Positions 34,758 through 47,287 of a DNA stretch of 64,000 nt are shown piece by piece. The position numbers and the translations under genes were made by a program. Each line of letters starts with the position of its first letter. Position 1 is the stretch's first letter. The DNA comes from Annulohypoxylon bovei var. microspora (taxonomy: Eukaryota > Ascomycota > Sordariomycetes > Xylariales > Hypoxylaceae), in NCBI GenBank assembly GCA_022836615.1, contig MU405376.1, positions 1 through 64,000 of the forward strand. The letters run 5' to 3'. Under the pieces are notes generated by a model that made no database searches, was not told the origin of the DNA, and saw nothing but the letters and a program-made list of their open reading frames with translations.

Positions 34758-37700
34758 ATCAAGTTATTTCGCCCGAGTCATATCTTTGAGAACAATCGTT
34801 TCTTATTATGTCTTGGTAGAAATCTTGGACGAGCAATGAAATATTTCCTTGGATTCCCAACCGTCGATATTAAGACGGATTATAGACGGACAGGCGGCGC
34901 ACTCCTGGCGCTATTCTTCTCACTTATCCCCTCTCTCTTTGACCAGCCACTGGTCCAATTTCTTTAACATCAACACTATACCCGAATATGAACAAAATTC
35001 TCTCCAGCTGAGATGCTATGATGAATCGAGCACAGCTAGTTGATTTACGACGGGTGGGATAGACTGGAACACGGGGAGGTATATCGCGGTGTTTACGACA
35101 AAACAAAAAAGATTGCTTCACTTCGTTGTGCGCTATTTTCTGACATACGGTGTTCTACATACCGGCCGTTGATTCTACAACTTTTGTCTGGCTTCTTTCC
35201 ACTTTCGATGTCCATATGCAAACATACAAGTTACTATTATTTTCCTTTCGTTACTAATTAATGTAGATAGCTAAATCAGGTGATACCCTCGGCAAATATG
35301 GGGGCGGAAAGGGAGGGACGGGGATGGGAAAGAGGAGGAAAGGGTTTCTACTCGGGAATGATGATGTGTCGGTTCTCAGTCAGCCTATATAGCCCTGCTG
35401 GGCAGCGGTAGAAATGTTGGGAAGGGGGGGGGGCAACGAATGATACCACGGGATGGTTTCCCATAGCGATATCCGTAGACTTAAGGTAGATGATGACGAA
35501 TGATTTCTTAGTACCCAAACAATGGTTTTCACGGTTCATGTTATTATTTGTGTATCTTCGACGGCCTAAAGCGAAAATGTCCCCAAGTCAGATATTCCGA
35601 AAATCAAAGGAATCGGCTTCCTTTTCGAACCGGACAAACTTCACGTAAGCCTCGAAATGTCAGAATTATTGTAAATGATGCTTATCATCGGAATACTGGC
35701 CGAAGTGGCAACATCTCGATAGATCATATCAGATTCGACAGCCCCAGATCCATGGCAGCTTCTTCGGTAACCAGGGCGCTTTTCGGCTACCGCCTCATTG
35801 GAGGAATCGGCCTTATTAGAAACACGCCGTCTCTCGAACTTTTTTTTTCTTTCCTTCTCGCTCCTAGCTACGTGTACGTGTGTACTACGAGCTACAAGAT
35901 CCGGGTGGGTGGGTGCTCCAGCTTCAGAGCTGGAACGGAAACGAAACGCATAAAGATGACTTACGGGTACTAAACATAGGTAGGGACCCCGGCACTTAAA
36001 ACGGTTTTAAGGGTCCTTAAACGTGCTCTCTTCTTCTTCTGCTCGTACCTCTAAGTTTGGTCTGAAGTTGCTGGCTGGATTTATACCTACATATTTACCA
36101 TCTATGTTGGTGAATGGCACCAAAATATAATGGTGTTTCTCTTGTGCAGCTACAGATCGTCCCCCCCCTCTTCCGTATTACCGCACGTTCTATGAATAGG
36201 ATCGGACCATCGTCCCGCGGGTGTGTTGGTAGTCCGCAAAACCCGTCGCTCTCCTAGTACCCACACCGGAGACATAACCCCTGGGGGAGGGCAGCCTTAG
36301 CTGGACACGTATGTACACCCTCCCTTCCTCCGTTCCAGCTTTCTGCTTGGCCAGCGTCTCCGAAGCCCTAGACCCGGGACCTTGCTTACGACTAGCATAC
36401 ACCTATATGACGTCTTATATAGCGTAGGCACCTGCCTGTTTGTTTTGTTTGGACCCGCCTCGTCGTCGGGAGTTCGGGCTTGCTTGGCGATTTGCTCTGG
36501 CTACTGCAGGGGACTTGTTGCTATTCGGAACAGGCCAGCAACTGAACCGTGTGCTGGGAGAGAGGATGTGTGTGTGTGTGCGTGTGCTAAAGTAGGGCTG
36601 AAGCCCGAGATTCCTACGTGTTTTTGCGATTGGTTGTCGGACGGTGCGGCATCTACCCCTGATTTGTTCCTTGCCCTTCTTTTGTTCTATATAGAATGGG
36701 GGCTGTTTGGACTTCTTAGGATTGCTTTAGCTCCTTATGTAAGTATTGTGGAATAGATGGAATTATGATGTTTAGTGCAGATCACTTAACGTGTCTAAGT
36801 CCACCCTGGAGTCTGTGTTCTGGGTGATCTGCTGTTGTAGGACTCGATAAGCTAGGTAGGTAGATACTCACATAGAGAACGCCTAGAAGCTCAGGTTGTA
36901 TATGGCCCAGATCTAGTGTAAGACGTAGGGAGATACCCGATTTGTTAGGATCAAAGTCGATTTTATAACTCAACTAATTATCGGGTCGAGTGTTTCCAGA
37001 TTACGAAGAGCTCCAGGGGTAAACAGTCCGCCTGGCATATGAGATACGGTATGACCTTTCTTTCTAGGATATTCCTTATTTTTATCTTTTATAGCTTTGC
37101 GCCTTAGAAGTATAGCTATTATATTCAAGCATATCATACAGCTCGTTTATTAGGATATCAACTGCCAATAGTCTAGTACGCCAACTATGACAAATAGCAA
37201 CTGGATTTAATCGTAGTATCTTAATTCTCAAATTAGAATAACGGCGTTCTCGGAGCAGTTGAATGGATTCTCTCACCTTGAAACATTCCTTAGAGCTGGA
37301 GGAACCATGCTGGCGCAATCCTGCTTGCGACGTGTGCAACAGTGGCTTACTTAGGAGCGAAGAATTTGCTCCTATAGGTAATTACCCCAACGCTATAACT
37401 TGGCTCCTATGTTTCTGACAACATCATTTGCAGATATATACCGGTTGCTCTGTGTGGCGTCTCTTCGGCCGCCGTGAAAATTGTTCGTAGCAGGGAAGCG
37501 TACTCCAAGTGAAAAGGGGGTTCGTGCTAGGTTAGCTAGCTCTTAGTTGATAGAGATATCGACGATAGGTGTAATAATCTCCTTATCACCTTGCTCGTTT
37601 CTGTATCTCCAATACGCATTTTACTAATGCCAAATCCTTCCCTAATTTAGGACGAGTCGTGGCCCTCTACTACCATCCTTTTATCATGGACTTCGACTCA

Positions 37701-40700
37701 TCCAAGTGTCTCGACGCTCGGAATTAAGAAGGTAACCTCCTTCACTTTGATGCTCTCTAATCTCAGAGCTTAGTCTTCTGTGGCACGACTCCTTCACCGC
37801 TCGTGCCTCCCAAGACATCTGGTATCACGATATCAGTGTGCGAGCTGCTCACCGCTGATTAAGTTTTCGTGGACTCTCCTATTATCAACGCCGATTTCTT
37901 TTGGTCACTCTTGACGGATTAGGGTGGATATTGTACCGAAGGCAACATGGGCATTATCACGTTATATCGACAGAGTTTCGATTCACATCTCCGTTAGCCT
38001 TCTATCGTCTAGCAACATTCGCCGCTGTGATGAAGCCGGACCCCTTCTCTGTTATGCAATATACAACCTACTTGAGGCATTAGGCTAGTCAGCTCAATAT
38101 TTGAGGTATTACTAACAACTTCTATCGCCCACGCGGCTAATATGCCATTCGTCTGTTCGTTTCAGCAGTCAGCTGCCTCGCTTTGCAGCATCCATGCCCC
38201 TATCTGACAGGTCTTCATCGATTGGTTGGCTCTGGAAGCTAGTGGATTCCTATTAAATTCCGGGTAGAATCCATTAAGTAGGTAGACTTCCATTTGCTTC
38301 ATTGCTCAAACCTTGCCTACCTACCTAAGAATACGGACTCTTGTGCCGAGTAATTAGAGGGAGCTCTGAAAATTTACGTGGGAATCTTAGGCGCTGAGAC
38401 CTTGTCGATAACAGGACATGTTAGAACGAAGTTGGGTATAAATGAGTAGTCATCGATGGCTTCTCTATGCCGTGAAACGATCTGAAGAGGTATTTGACCT
38501 ACGGTACTATAGTTATTATCAACACTATAACCTTGGGAGAGCTTTATTGTATCCTAAGTACCTAGGAGCCGTAGGTACATATAAAGATCGAGTGAGACTG
38601 GCGAAGATCGAGACACATACGCATTGCTTAAAGGACTGCTTCGTTGCGGTTTTCTCAAAGAACCCATCAGCTTTTAACGACGATTCTGAATATTTTGTAA
38701 TACATATCCTACACGCCATATGCTTCCTAAGTCGAGTAAATTAAGTACTTACCTGTCTAACATCTGAACATAGACGTATGTTTGGCTATCTATTCCCTTA
38801 ACCGACTGACATCCAATGGATTGCTCACATAATCAAGCCGCTCGCGCTCGATAAAAGATATCTGAGCATCAAGGTCTAGCTTTTTTCAATGGATTTCGGT
38901 GCATATATTGCGTCAAGCTAAATGAGATCAGCGGTTAAGTGCCGAATGTCACAGCTGAGAAGCTAGTTGTATTCTGATTCATAATAGGCCAGTTAAACTT
39001 AACGTCGTCGATATATCATTTCGTGTTCGAAGCGGCAAGAATATTAATTCTAGGATGGGTAGTGATAAGGTCAGGTATGCATGTACTTCAGGGGGAGAAA
39101 TATCGAAATCGGAATTTACCTTGGTACTAAAGGGAAAATGTGGAGGTTTAATGAACACGTTTTGGGAAATAGCATAAAGCATAAAGTACATAATCTAACC
39201 AATCATATGCCGTTATTCATTCTCCAAGAAGGTGTAACCCTCAGTTTCCCTTCACATGGATGATCGCGTAACATGAGCGGAATTCTAGCTCGGAATAAAT
39301 TTCAATTATTTCAATTAAACCTTCCCTTTTCCCTCTTTCCGCGTAACCAACCAAGCACATTAATAGACTTCTTGAAGAGTTGATATTGATGTTTGTGTAG
39401 CGATAAAAAACCAATGACGATTCATGCGTCTAATTCTACAGGGGTTTATCAATTAAACTTGCCTAGGTATAGGGCTAGGTACGCAATAGTACATCAACAA
39501 ATCTTGATGGTGTACAGATGTAGATCGACGTCACTTGCCTTCTTCCATATTAGGAAACAAGTCGCTTGCGGTCGAGATTCTCTATCGTCGCTAGATACCG
39601 GTAATGAACGATGTAGAACCCCCGTGTTTTCATCAAGCGGCTCGGGTCCTCCGGCTAGACACAGCAAACTCGCAGTTTCTATTTAAATATTTAAGGTGGT
39701 GTGTAACGAGGCTGCTTGAATGGACTAACATGCGACATCTTAAGGCGTCTAATTTAATCGCCATCGAGATACTATATTCTCCTACTCGAGGGCGTATAAG
39801 ATCGTGGTTCTGATGGTAAACAAGGGCGCCTGTCGAGGCAAGAAGGCGACATGGTAGCGCCAACAGGTCCAAGCAAAAAGCAGCTTAGGGCTAAGCGGTT
39901 CTATTTCGTATGCTGCAAGCCACCAGCCAGCCATCGGACAACCGATGCAAACAACTATTTCCAAGGTTTCCTCGACGCCTAGCCTATCAGCGGCTCAACT
40001 GCTTCGATAGGCCAAGACTTCAGCTGCCGTGGGATGTGGGATGACGACTAACATGCCTAATTAATCTCGATTAGTCTTATTCATCGCACGAGCGGAATAT
40101 CCATTGTGATCTTATTGACAGGCAACCAGATGCATCAGATCGAGCTTCATCCAGCACAGATCAAGTAAGGCCTAAATGTCTTTTTGCCCAAGCTTGCTAA
40201 AGTCTATCTAACGCTTTATATTGCGCATTGATAACCTCGAACCGTTCGATGATGTTTGCCGCGAGTGGAGCAAGGTCTGTTATAGCTCAAAAGATAATAT
40301 TATCAACCGTTGTCGAGCTGCGTTGTATTAACTATCCTAGGCAAGATAGACTGCAGTGTGGAGACGGTTCTTCCTCTGTTGACTCATTCTTGTTCCATCT
40401 AATGCAGGTCCTAAGGCTCCCAAAGCTTTAGAAGACCATAGCAGCATAGTACAGACGACCCATCACTTATTCTATAGGTCAACCATTCTACAACCTTGGA
40501 ACCTGGCGCGATCCACTGTGATTCGACTGAAGATCCGGAAGTTCGATATACTACGCAGACTACGGTATATGTCTCGTTCCTATGGTTATGTTACTCGGAG
40601 ACTCAGCCATCTAATTTGCTCCTGCATAAAACAATTGACAACTCACAGCTGTTGGAAATATTGGGATATTCCCCCGAACTGGTACCGCAGTAAGCACAAT

Positions 40701-41942
40701 AGCTCGCTCGCTTGGCGGGGACGGGACATGCGCAATTCTGCAGGTCCGGATTCCTTAGAGCTGTGAGTAACAGTAGCAATGCTGATTGATATGCTAAAAT
40801 AATACCAGAGAGAGCGTGAGGAATTACGACGATGGCATCATCCTTCTTCCTCTGACTGATAGGAGAAAGATTTGATACTCAAGGTCCAGTCCGAATAATA
40901 CCTAGATAACATGATGATGATATTCTGTCGGGTTGGAATACGTAGGGGTTCCTGTTCCCCTTTCTGCCATGTTACATTCCTGCCAACAGGACAGCTACCA
41001 TCAATTATGTATACTGGACTGCGGGGATTACCCTGGACTTTTACTTTTACCTATGGGGACATTTCAACTATGCTGCTACGAAGAGTCCCTTTTTGCCTCT
41101 GCAAGGAGTCTTACGCGCCGCTCGTCCACCTTAGTTAGTCTCCTCAGCCAAAAGCTCAGAACCAATTGATCATGATTTTCTTGACTGTTATGTCATAACA
41201 CGAAGGCTGCTAAGTTTCTAACTTTCAGATGACTATCGAAAAGCCTCACCAGTGACCAAGCATCTCTTGAGTATGATCGCCATTATTAGAGAATTATAGT
41301 GAGAATTATAGTACATGTACAAAGTATTCTAAGACCCGAGGGTTCGTCGCTCTTGCCCTGTGCAGGTGCGCCCCTGTGCCCCTCGTTACACATGTGCATT
41401 TACTAGCATTTACCAAGAAAATGTTCCTTGGAGGTGCTTGCCATTCGCAAAAATTGTATTGCCAAGTTTAGCAACCGGTACCATGCATATTGCACACTGC
41501 ACAGACCTTAGTGCCAGGTACCTACACTCTAAAAATTTACCCGACAAACCAAACAACTTCCTTTAAACTTCAAGGCACCCGCTTCTACCTAGAACATTAT
41601 CCACTTTAAGTCTTCTCTGTTCACCACGACAACCGTTTTAGCTGTATGATTTTTCTTCTTTCTTCGTCTTTTAGACCGGCGATTAATGATATCTAATTAT
41701 TAACGACTTTTCCATACTGTCTTGTGTATATTTCGAGACCGACTTGAGGCTCAGGCTAACATACCAACAACCTAATCTGTAGTTGTATTGCCAACGATTT
41801 AACGACTTCGTACTGTTTTCCCCAGCACCAACAAACGACTATCCATATATTCATGATAATGTGCAATGATATACGAGCTTAAGAAAGAAGAGTACTTGAG
41901 GGAAGCAAACATCTTTTTCTACTAGCAAGATAGACTTTTGCT
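34758..41942. other. 7.2-kb gene-free tract
   Basis: I find no supportable gene. Open frames of 60-140 codons (for example 35548-35973, 36382-36756, 38442-38744, 40933-41169) do not resemble known proteins or transposon enzymes and are probably chance. Local composition is uneven: C- and G-runs near 35420 and 36165, a CA/TG-rich patch near 36570-36590, and AT-rich stretches at 37080-37210 and 38700-39400. Decayed mobile DNA is possible but I cannot identify a family. The last 350 bases are pyrimidine-rich and probably the leader of the PHD gene. Confidence 0.5.
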
Positions 41943-44377
41943 ATGAGTGGAGATCAACAGACTCCAAGGCAAGACACTTTCACTATCCCTTCCTAATTGT
42001 CTCGGTGCTAATTCTGGTTTGTAGCTTTGGTGATCCAAACGCTCAGCCTCCCACTCCCAAACAGACCCCAACGTCTGCCGCCTTCCCAAGTTCTGTCTTC
42101 GAAACCCCCAAGAACAATCGAGCCTCTTTCGACGAGTCATCTGGTTGGACCCCTCAGTTTGCCGAAGAATATTCCGTCTTTAACGCTACTCCCGGCAACT
42201 TGAAGGGCTCTTCTCACCCTCACTTTGTCGACTATTCTGTTGCTACATCATTTCAGTCTTCGAACCATAAGAGGCCCTTGTCTACCGATAGTATCGCTGC
42301 CGAAATTGCAACTCATGTTACTCACTTCTCGCCGAACCCAGACCTTTTACCGCCCGTTGATCCTTCTAGGCGGGTGCCTTCTTCTCCCAACCCCTTAGTG
42401 ACTGGCCAAAACCCAACCGAAGCGGGTTTCCGGAATAGTTCGCAACAGCTGTCTAAGAAGGTCTGCCGAGACGCAGCGCAAGAGGTCCAGGTCCAGACGG
42501 CTACACCGCCCCCGTCTACTCATAAGGGACAGCGCCGACTTGCACCAAAGCTGCAGACGGGCACCATGCAAAATGATGGATACGAACAGGAGTTCATAGC
42601 TGGCACACCGCAGCAGCAACATATGCCAAACTTCATTTCAACAACCCCTACCGACATGTTTGGATACCCAATGTCGGCTCCAGCTACGGCTCCGAGCTTT
42701 GGAGACTCGCGCATGTTCTGGGACACTGACATGGGTGGCATGGACCTCGACTTCTCAACTACCAGCGCCAATGTATTCCAGACCTCTGGCCACCGACCCA
42801 TGAGCTCTCAGGACTGGGGTAAGTCCAACGAGATCTTTCAAGAGACGGGCGCAACCCCCCCACAAAGCCAGGATAATAACCAACCGGCGAAGAAGGAGCG
42901 CGCACTTGCGCCAAAACCTCCACCTCCAAGCTTAGACACGAATGTTGCAGATTCGTCCATGTTCAGCTCTTCTTTCACTACTTCTGCCGACGACTCTTTT
43001 GCTATGATGAGCCATGGCGGCGGTGTGGATCCTGGCCTTCTTTTCACTAGACCGCCGTCGTCGAGTATGGAGTCTGCTCCCTTCAATCCCATGTCCCAGC
43101 CTCCCTTGATGCAGTCTTTTTCACAGCCAGAGCCTGTTACGTTAGTTGCGAAACCGCCAAAGCGTGGGACGGTTCGTCGCTCGGCTAGCACTAAGGAGAT
43201 GAAAACTGGTAAGAAGGCAAGTCGGGTATCCGCAAGCTCGCCTATTAAACCATCCGACCGCCCTGGCCTATCGCGGAGTTTTAGCGAGAAGATAACTCGA
43301 AAACCCGTTGGTAAGGCATCTAACTTACCCAATCTCGCACCGGCCACGCGACCTGTACCACAGAACACCGGAAGGTCGGTATCGCAAGGTTCGAGGCCAA
43401 GTGGGAGAATATCGCCGCTGAAAAATCAACCCCACCGACTGCCTAGCCTTTCATCCATTCCTGAAACGCCGGCCCCGCGAACCCAAACGTCAGTCAAGTT
43501 CACAATCGACTCTAAGGGTCGAGCTAGAGCAGAGACAACGACAGTAGTTCTAGACGATGACGATACAACACCAACAGTAGTGCGCCGTCGGAAGGAGCAG
43601 CGAGGCAAAGGGAAAAGCTGGGCATCTTCTGAGGATGACGAGTCATCTACGGACGATGAGCCCATTATCATTCCTAGCCGGAACACATCGTTCTCGTTAC
43701 CACAACCACGGAGACCATCAACACACTCTTACCATTCTTCCCAGCGGAGTGTTAGCGACCAGAGCACCAGTAGCCTCGGAATATACTATAATGAACCCAA
43801 CCCTATCGATCGTGGTGCTGAAAGCGAAGCCGAGACGGTGATGAATATGTCAGGCAGCGGTAATCTTGGCGACGCAGCAAGTGAGCTGCGTAAGGTTATG
43901 GAGAGCCGCCAGAAGAGGACGTCGAACCCGAATGGTAGCTTCACGTCACGAGCGGCGTATAGTAATAGCTCAACAGTAACGCCCGCCTCCTCCAAGACTA
44001 GCGATCTCCATACTCCATCCACTGACCGTGGTCACCAAATCCGATGTGTTTGCAACACAAATAGTAGCCACGGAAATAGTTATATGGTTCAATGGTAGTC
44101 TCTCCCTCTTCCCCCCTACGTAGTCGAGGCGTACGATAACGTCAATGGCCGTGGCTAATTCCATTTTAGTGGATCGTGTGATATGTGGCTTCATGGCAAA
44201 TGCGTCAACATCACCCGACAAACGCTTCCTAAGGTTTATATTTGCGCGTTCTGCGCAAATACGCCCAACGCCCACGGGATGCGAGGAAGGGAGGTACGCA
44301 GGAGCACGGGAGGAGCGAACCCCCGAGTGCCTGCTACGTCTCCGCTAGCGCACAAGTCATTCAAGTCGTTTAGATGA
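41943..44377 (+). CDS. PHD-finger protein, probable chromatin reader
   Basis: Three exons, 41943-41968, 42025-44094 and 44170-44377, give 767 residues. The first intron (41969-42024) starts with GC rather than GT (AAG/GCAAGA) and ends GTTTGTAG; the ATG of this short exon supplies the only in-frame start. The last intron (75 bp) splits a Cys codon. The PHD finger lies at about residues 681-735: CVC, then QCGSCDMWLHGKC and YICAFC, i.e. the Cys4-His-Cys3 pattern in which the invariant Trp precedes the His region. PHD fingers typically bind histone H3 tails. Before it are about 670 disordered residues, rich in Ser, Pro and Thr, with a TP-rich start, basic clusters such as PKRGTVRRS and an acidic patch with LDDDD. 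A short basic tail follows the finger. I cannot name the complex it serves. The gene lies 930 bp upstream of leu2 on the same strand. Confidence 0.88.
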
Positions 44378-45307
44378 AGTTGATTCGTGGTGCTCCAAGC
44401 TATCCGACTGTCCGATCAAGCATATTGTGCGATATCTTCCTTCTACCGTAATAGGGATATATGAAAGGTGCCCGGTGGGAATTATAAATGGAGATAGAAT
44501 AGGTCTGCCAGATGCCAGATGCGAGCTGAGGACTTTTGCGTACACATGATACCCTGATCTATTTTGTAGACGAGTAGCAATGAGAACCGCCGATTTGAGA
44601 AATCAAGGGGCTGGGATCCTAATATGATATGCTGGTATTTGTGACTTGTCGTCTACATATGTACATGTACGCGTGGTTCCTGTATGATGCTTGCGCAGGG
44701 AACCAACGAGATTTGAGATCGTCACAGCTGTAAGTGATGTAGATGATCTACTAGCCCACCTTACCACGTAAACTACCAAGGTAAGGGTATCCATTCGTAT
44801 TTGATAAATGAGGTTCCTACTTGCTAATGTATTTTAATATATTATTCTATGAAGCGGATATCTCTGTTAAGTATTTCAGGAGCTTCAATGTTTTCTTCAT
44901 TAATCGGTACTACCTAGGTACCTAGGTGGGTAATTAGAAGTCACTAGCGAACGATAAAAATTGTCGCCCATCACTCAAAGTAGCAACCCATTATATAATA
45001 GCTAATAATAGGGGCAAGGCAGTAGAGCAATTCGGGACAATTGCAACGAACCTTCCTCACGTGTCTTTCGGCCGAAATAGAAGTAAATGAAGAGATAGAA
45101 GGCCGATCTCGGCACGGCGGGGTATATCGGAAGCGAAGCAATTGAGCGCGGGGCAGCTCCGGTCGACTTTTTCATAGTTTGTGTTTGTGTTATCCCTTAA
45201 TTAGATTAAAATCGGAACGTCTTCTTTATACCATACCACAATTCGTCTTCTTGCAATCAACTTGCAAATACTTCCCTATCACAGTTCTCTCCAATTGACC
45301 CCTCAAA
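44378..45307. other. intergenic, promoter of 3-isopropylmalate dehydrogenase
   Basis: This contains the 3' flank of the PHD gene, the palindrome TACCTAGGTA at 44911-44920 followed by a second CCTAGG, and the proximal leu2 promoter with a CCG(N4)CGG site. No gene was found. Confidence 0.5.
45103..45112. promoter_or_regulatory. candidate Leu3/LeuB binding site, CCG(N4)CGG
   Basis: The bases CCGATCTCGG form everted CGG triplets four bases apart, 196 bp upstream of the isopropylmalate dehydrogenase ATG. Fungal Leu3/LeuB zinc-cluster activators bind CCG(N4)CGG and respond to alpha-isopropylmalate, so position and target fit leucine-pathway control. The site was found by reading only. A second palindrome, TTCGGCCGAA at 45067-45076, lies just upstream and may be unrelated. 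Confidence 0.55.
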
Positions 45308-46753
45308 ATGGCCACACATAATATCGTAGTCTTCGGCGGAGACCACTCCGGTCCAGAGGTTGTAGCCGAGGCCGTCAAGGTACGTTATGCGTTGTGAGGC
45401 AAAGGCCAATTGGAAGGCGGAAGAGCGGTTATGCAAAGTCAGCTTCCAGTAGGAACAAGTTGCTAACGTAAGATTATATCCTGCTAGGTTATCGAGGCAA
45501 TTGAGTCCTCCAGCTCCTCCGGCAACAAGTTCAACCTACAAGATCACTTAATAGGAGGTGTACGTCTATTTCCTTTCCCCGAATTCAAACATGCCACTCT
45601 CCAGAAGCTCGGACTTCCCCAATCCCACATCGCCACCTCCACCTCCACCTCCACCTCCCGTTCCCAATGATCGACACGCCAGCTAACGAACACGACCCAA
45701 ACCTAACAGTGCTCCATCAACGCCCACGGCAAGCCCCTCACAGACGCGGCCCTCTCGGCGGCCCAGTCGGCGGACGCGGTGCTGCTCGGGGCCATCGGCG
45801 GGCCGGAATGGGGCACGGGGGCGGTGCGGCCGGAGCAGGGGATCCTGAAGCTGCGCAAGGAGATGGGGACGTACGGCAACCTGCGGCCGTGCTTCTTCCC
45901 GTCGGACTCGCTGGTCGACTTCTCGCCGCTCAAGGCCGAAATCGTGCGCGGCACCAACTTCACCGTCGTGCGCGAGCTCACCGGCGGCATCTACTTCGGC
46001 GAGCGCCAGGAGGCTGGTGACGGCGACGTCGCCTGGGATACCGAGCTGTACTCCCGGGCCGAGATCGAGCGCATCACGCGCCTGGCCGCCCACCTCGCGC
46101 TCGCGAGCGACCCGCCCGCGCCCGTCTGGAGCTTGGACAAGGCGAACGTGCTGGCGACGAGCCGGCTGTGGCGCAAGGTCGTCACCGAGGTGATGGCGAA
46201 AGAGTTTCCCCAGCTCACGGTCCAGCACCAGCTCATCGATAGCGCGGCCATGATCATGGTCAAGAACCCGCGCGGCCTGAACGGTGTGGTGGTCACGAGT
46301 AACCTGTTCGGCGACATCATCAGCGACGAGGCGAGCGTGATCCCCGGAAGTATTGGATTGAGCCCGAGTGCGAGTCTGAGCGGGATACCGGATGGCAAGA
46401 GCAAGTGTAATGGCATTTACGAGCCGATTCACGGTAGGTTTTTTTTTTTTTTTTTTTGGCAGTCTCCCCTATAGAGCTCCTCTTTGTTCTAGTTTGAATA
46501 CTAACCAAACTACCCTTCAGGCTCGGCCCCTGACATCTCCGGTAAGGGAATTGTCAACCCCATTGGCACCATCCTCTCCGTTGCTATGATGTTCCGATAC
46601 TCGTTCGCGTTACCGAAGGAGGCCGATGCCATCGAGGCGGCGGTCAAGAACGTCATCGACAGCGGCGTCCGAACAAAGGATCTCGGCGGCTCGGCTAGTA
46701 CTAAGGAGATGGGCGACGCTGTCGTGGCGGAGTTGACCAAGATCCTGAAATAG
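45308..46753 (+). CDS. LEU2: 3-isopropylmalate dehydrogenase (leucine biosynthesis)
   Basis: It oxidatively decarboxylates 3-isopropylmalate with NAD+, the third step committed to leucine. Four exons, 45308-45379, 45488-45559, 45710-46433 and 46521-46753, join in phase to 366 residues, the usual length. The introns are 108, 150 and 87 bp. Family marks are GGDHSGPEV at the start, LLGAIGGPEWG, ILKLRKEMGTYGNLRP with the substrate-binding Arg residues, VRELTGGIYFG, DKANVLATSRLWR, the Mg-binding SNLFGDIISDEAS region and EPIHGSAPDISGKG near the NAD site. Exon 3 is extremely GC-rich, with most third positions G or C, unlike exons 1 and 2 and the flanks; this also produces a long spurious antisense frame. 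Intron 3 contains a run of 19 T. A CCG(N4)CGG motif upstream suggests leucine-responsive control. Confidence 0.96.
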
Positions 46754-47287
46754 AGGCTCGTCACGGTAGGAATACACCCGGGTGAAACATATCTTGCATT
46801 ACGGATAGGCGAGGCCCCATAAACAAGGCTGGTAGACAAAAGGGTATCTACGCATGTTAGGTAACGCGCTGTATTTCCGAGCAATTCAAACCTAGTTAAA
46901 GACAAAACTGCATGTCATGTAATATTCGTTCGTGGTTGTGGTTCGATGATAGGCGTGGCATGCCAGCTAGCCGGTTTCATTGGTATATGTCCTTGGGTAT
47001 AATTTTAAATCTCCCCATTCGCGATGCATCCTTCTGACATCTCCATGTCAAGATACCAGCTTAATGCCTGCGTGTGAAATGCAGCCGGAACGCCAAATCA
47101 TGCATGAAAAAGCCCCCTCCCCCATCTGGCAGGACTCCGTAGATCTGTAGACACCCCACCAGCTTCGAAGAGGTGTGCTCCTCCCAGTCGAAATATCCTC
47201 AGAAAATCAGGAAAATATCACGCACGTCGCCAACCCTATCTCCCCTTTTTATCCCACATCCAGATTTTATCCGTATCCCACCTCCCC
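46754..47287. other. convergent intergenic spacer
   Basis: This spacer lies between the stops of leu2 (+) and MED10 (-). No gene, repeat or clear terminator structure was found. Confidence 0.5.

Noticed and set aside
35548..35973. 141-codon plus-strand frame
   Set aside because: No ATG start, no domain and non-coding composition.
45683..46432. 249-codon antisense open frame on the minus strand
   Set aside because: It lies opposite leu2 exon 3, where G/C-rich third positions remove stops in other frames; it has no ATG-supported family and the sense strand is a certain gene.
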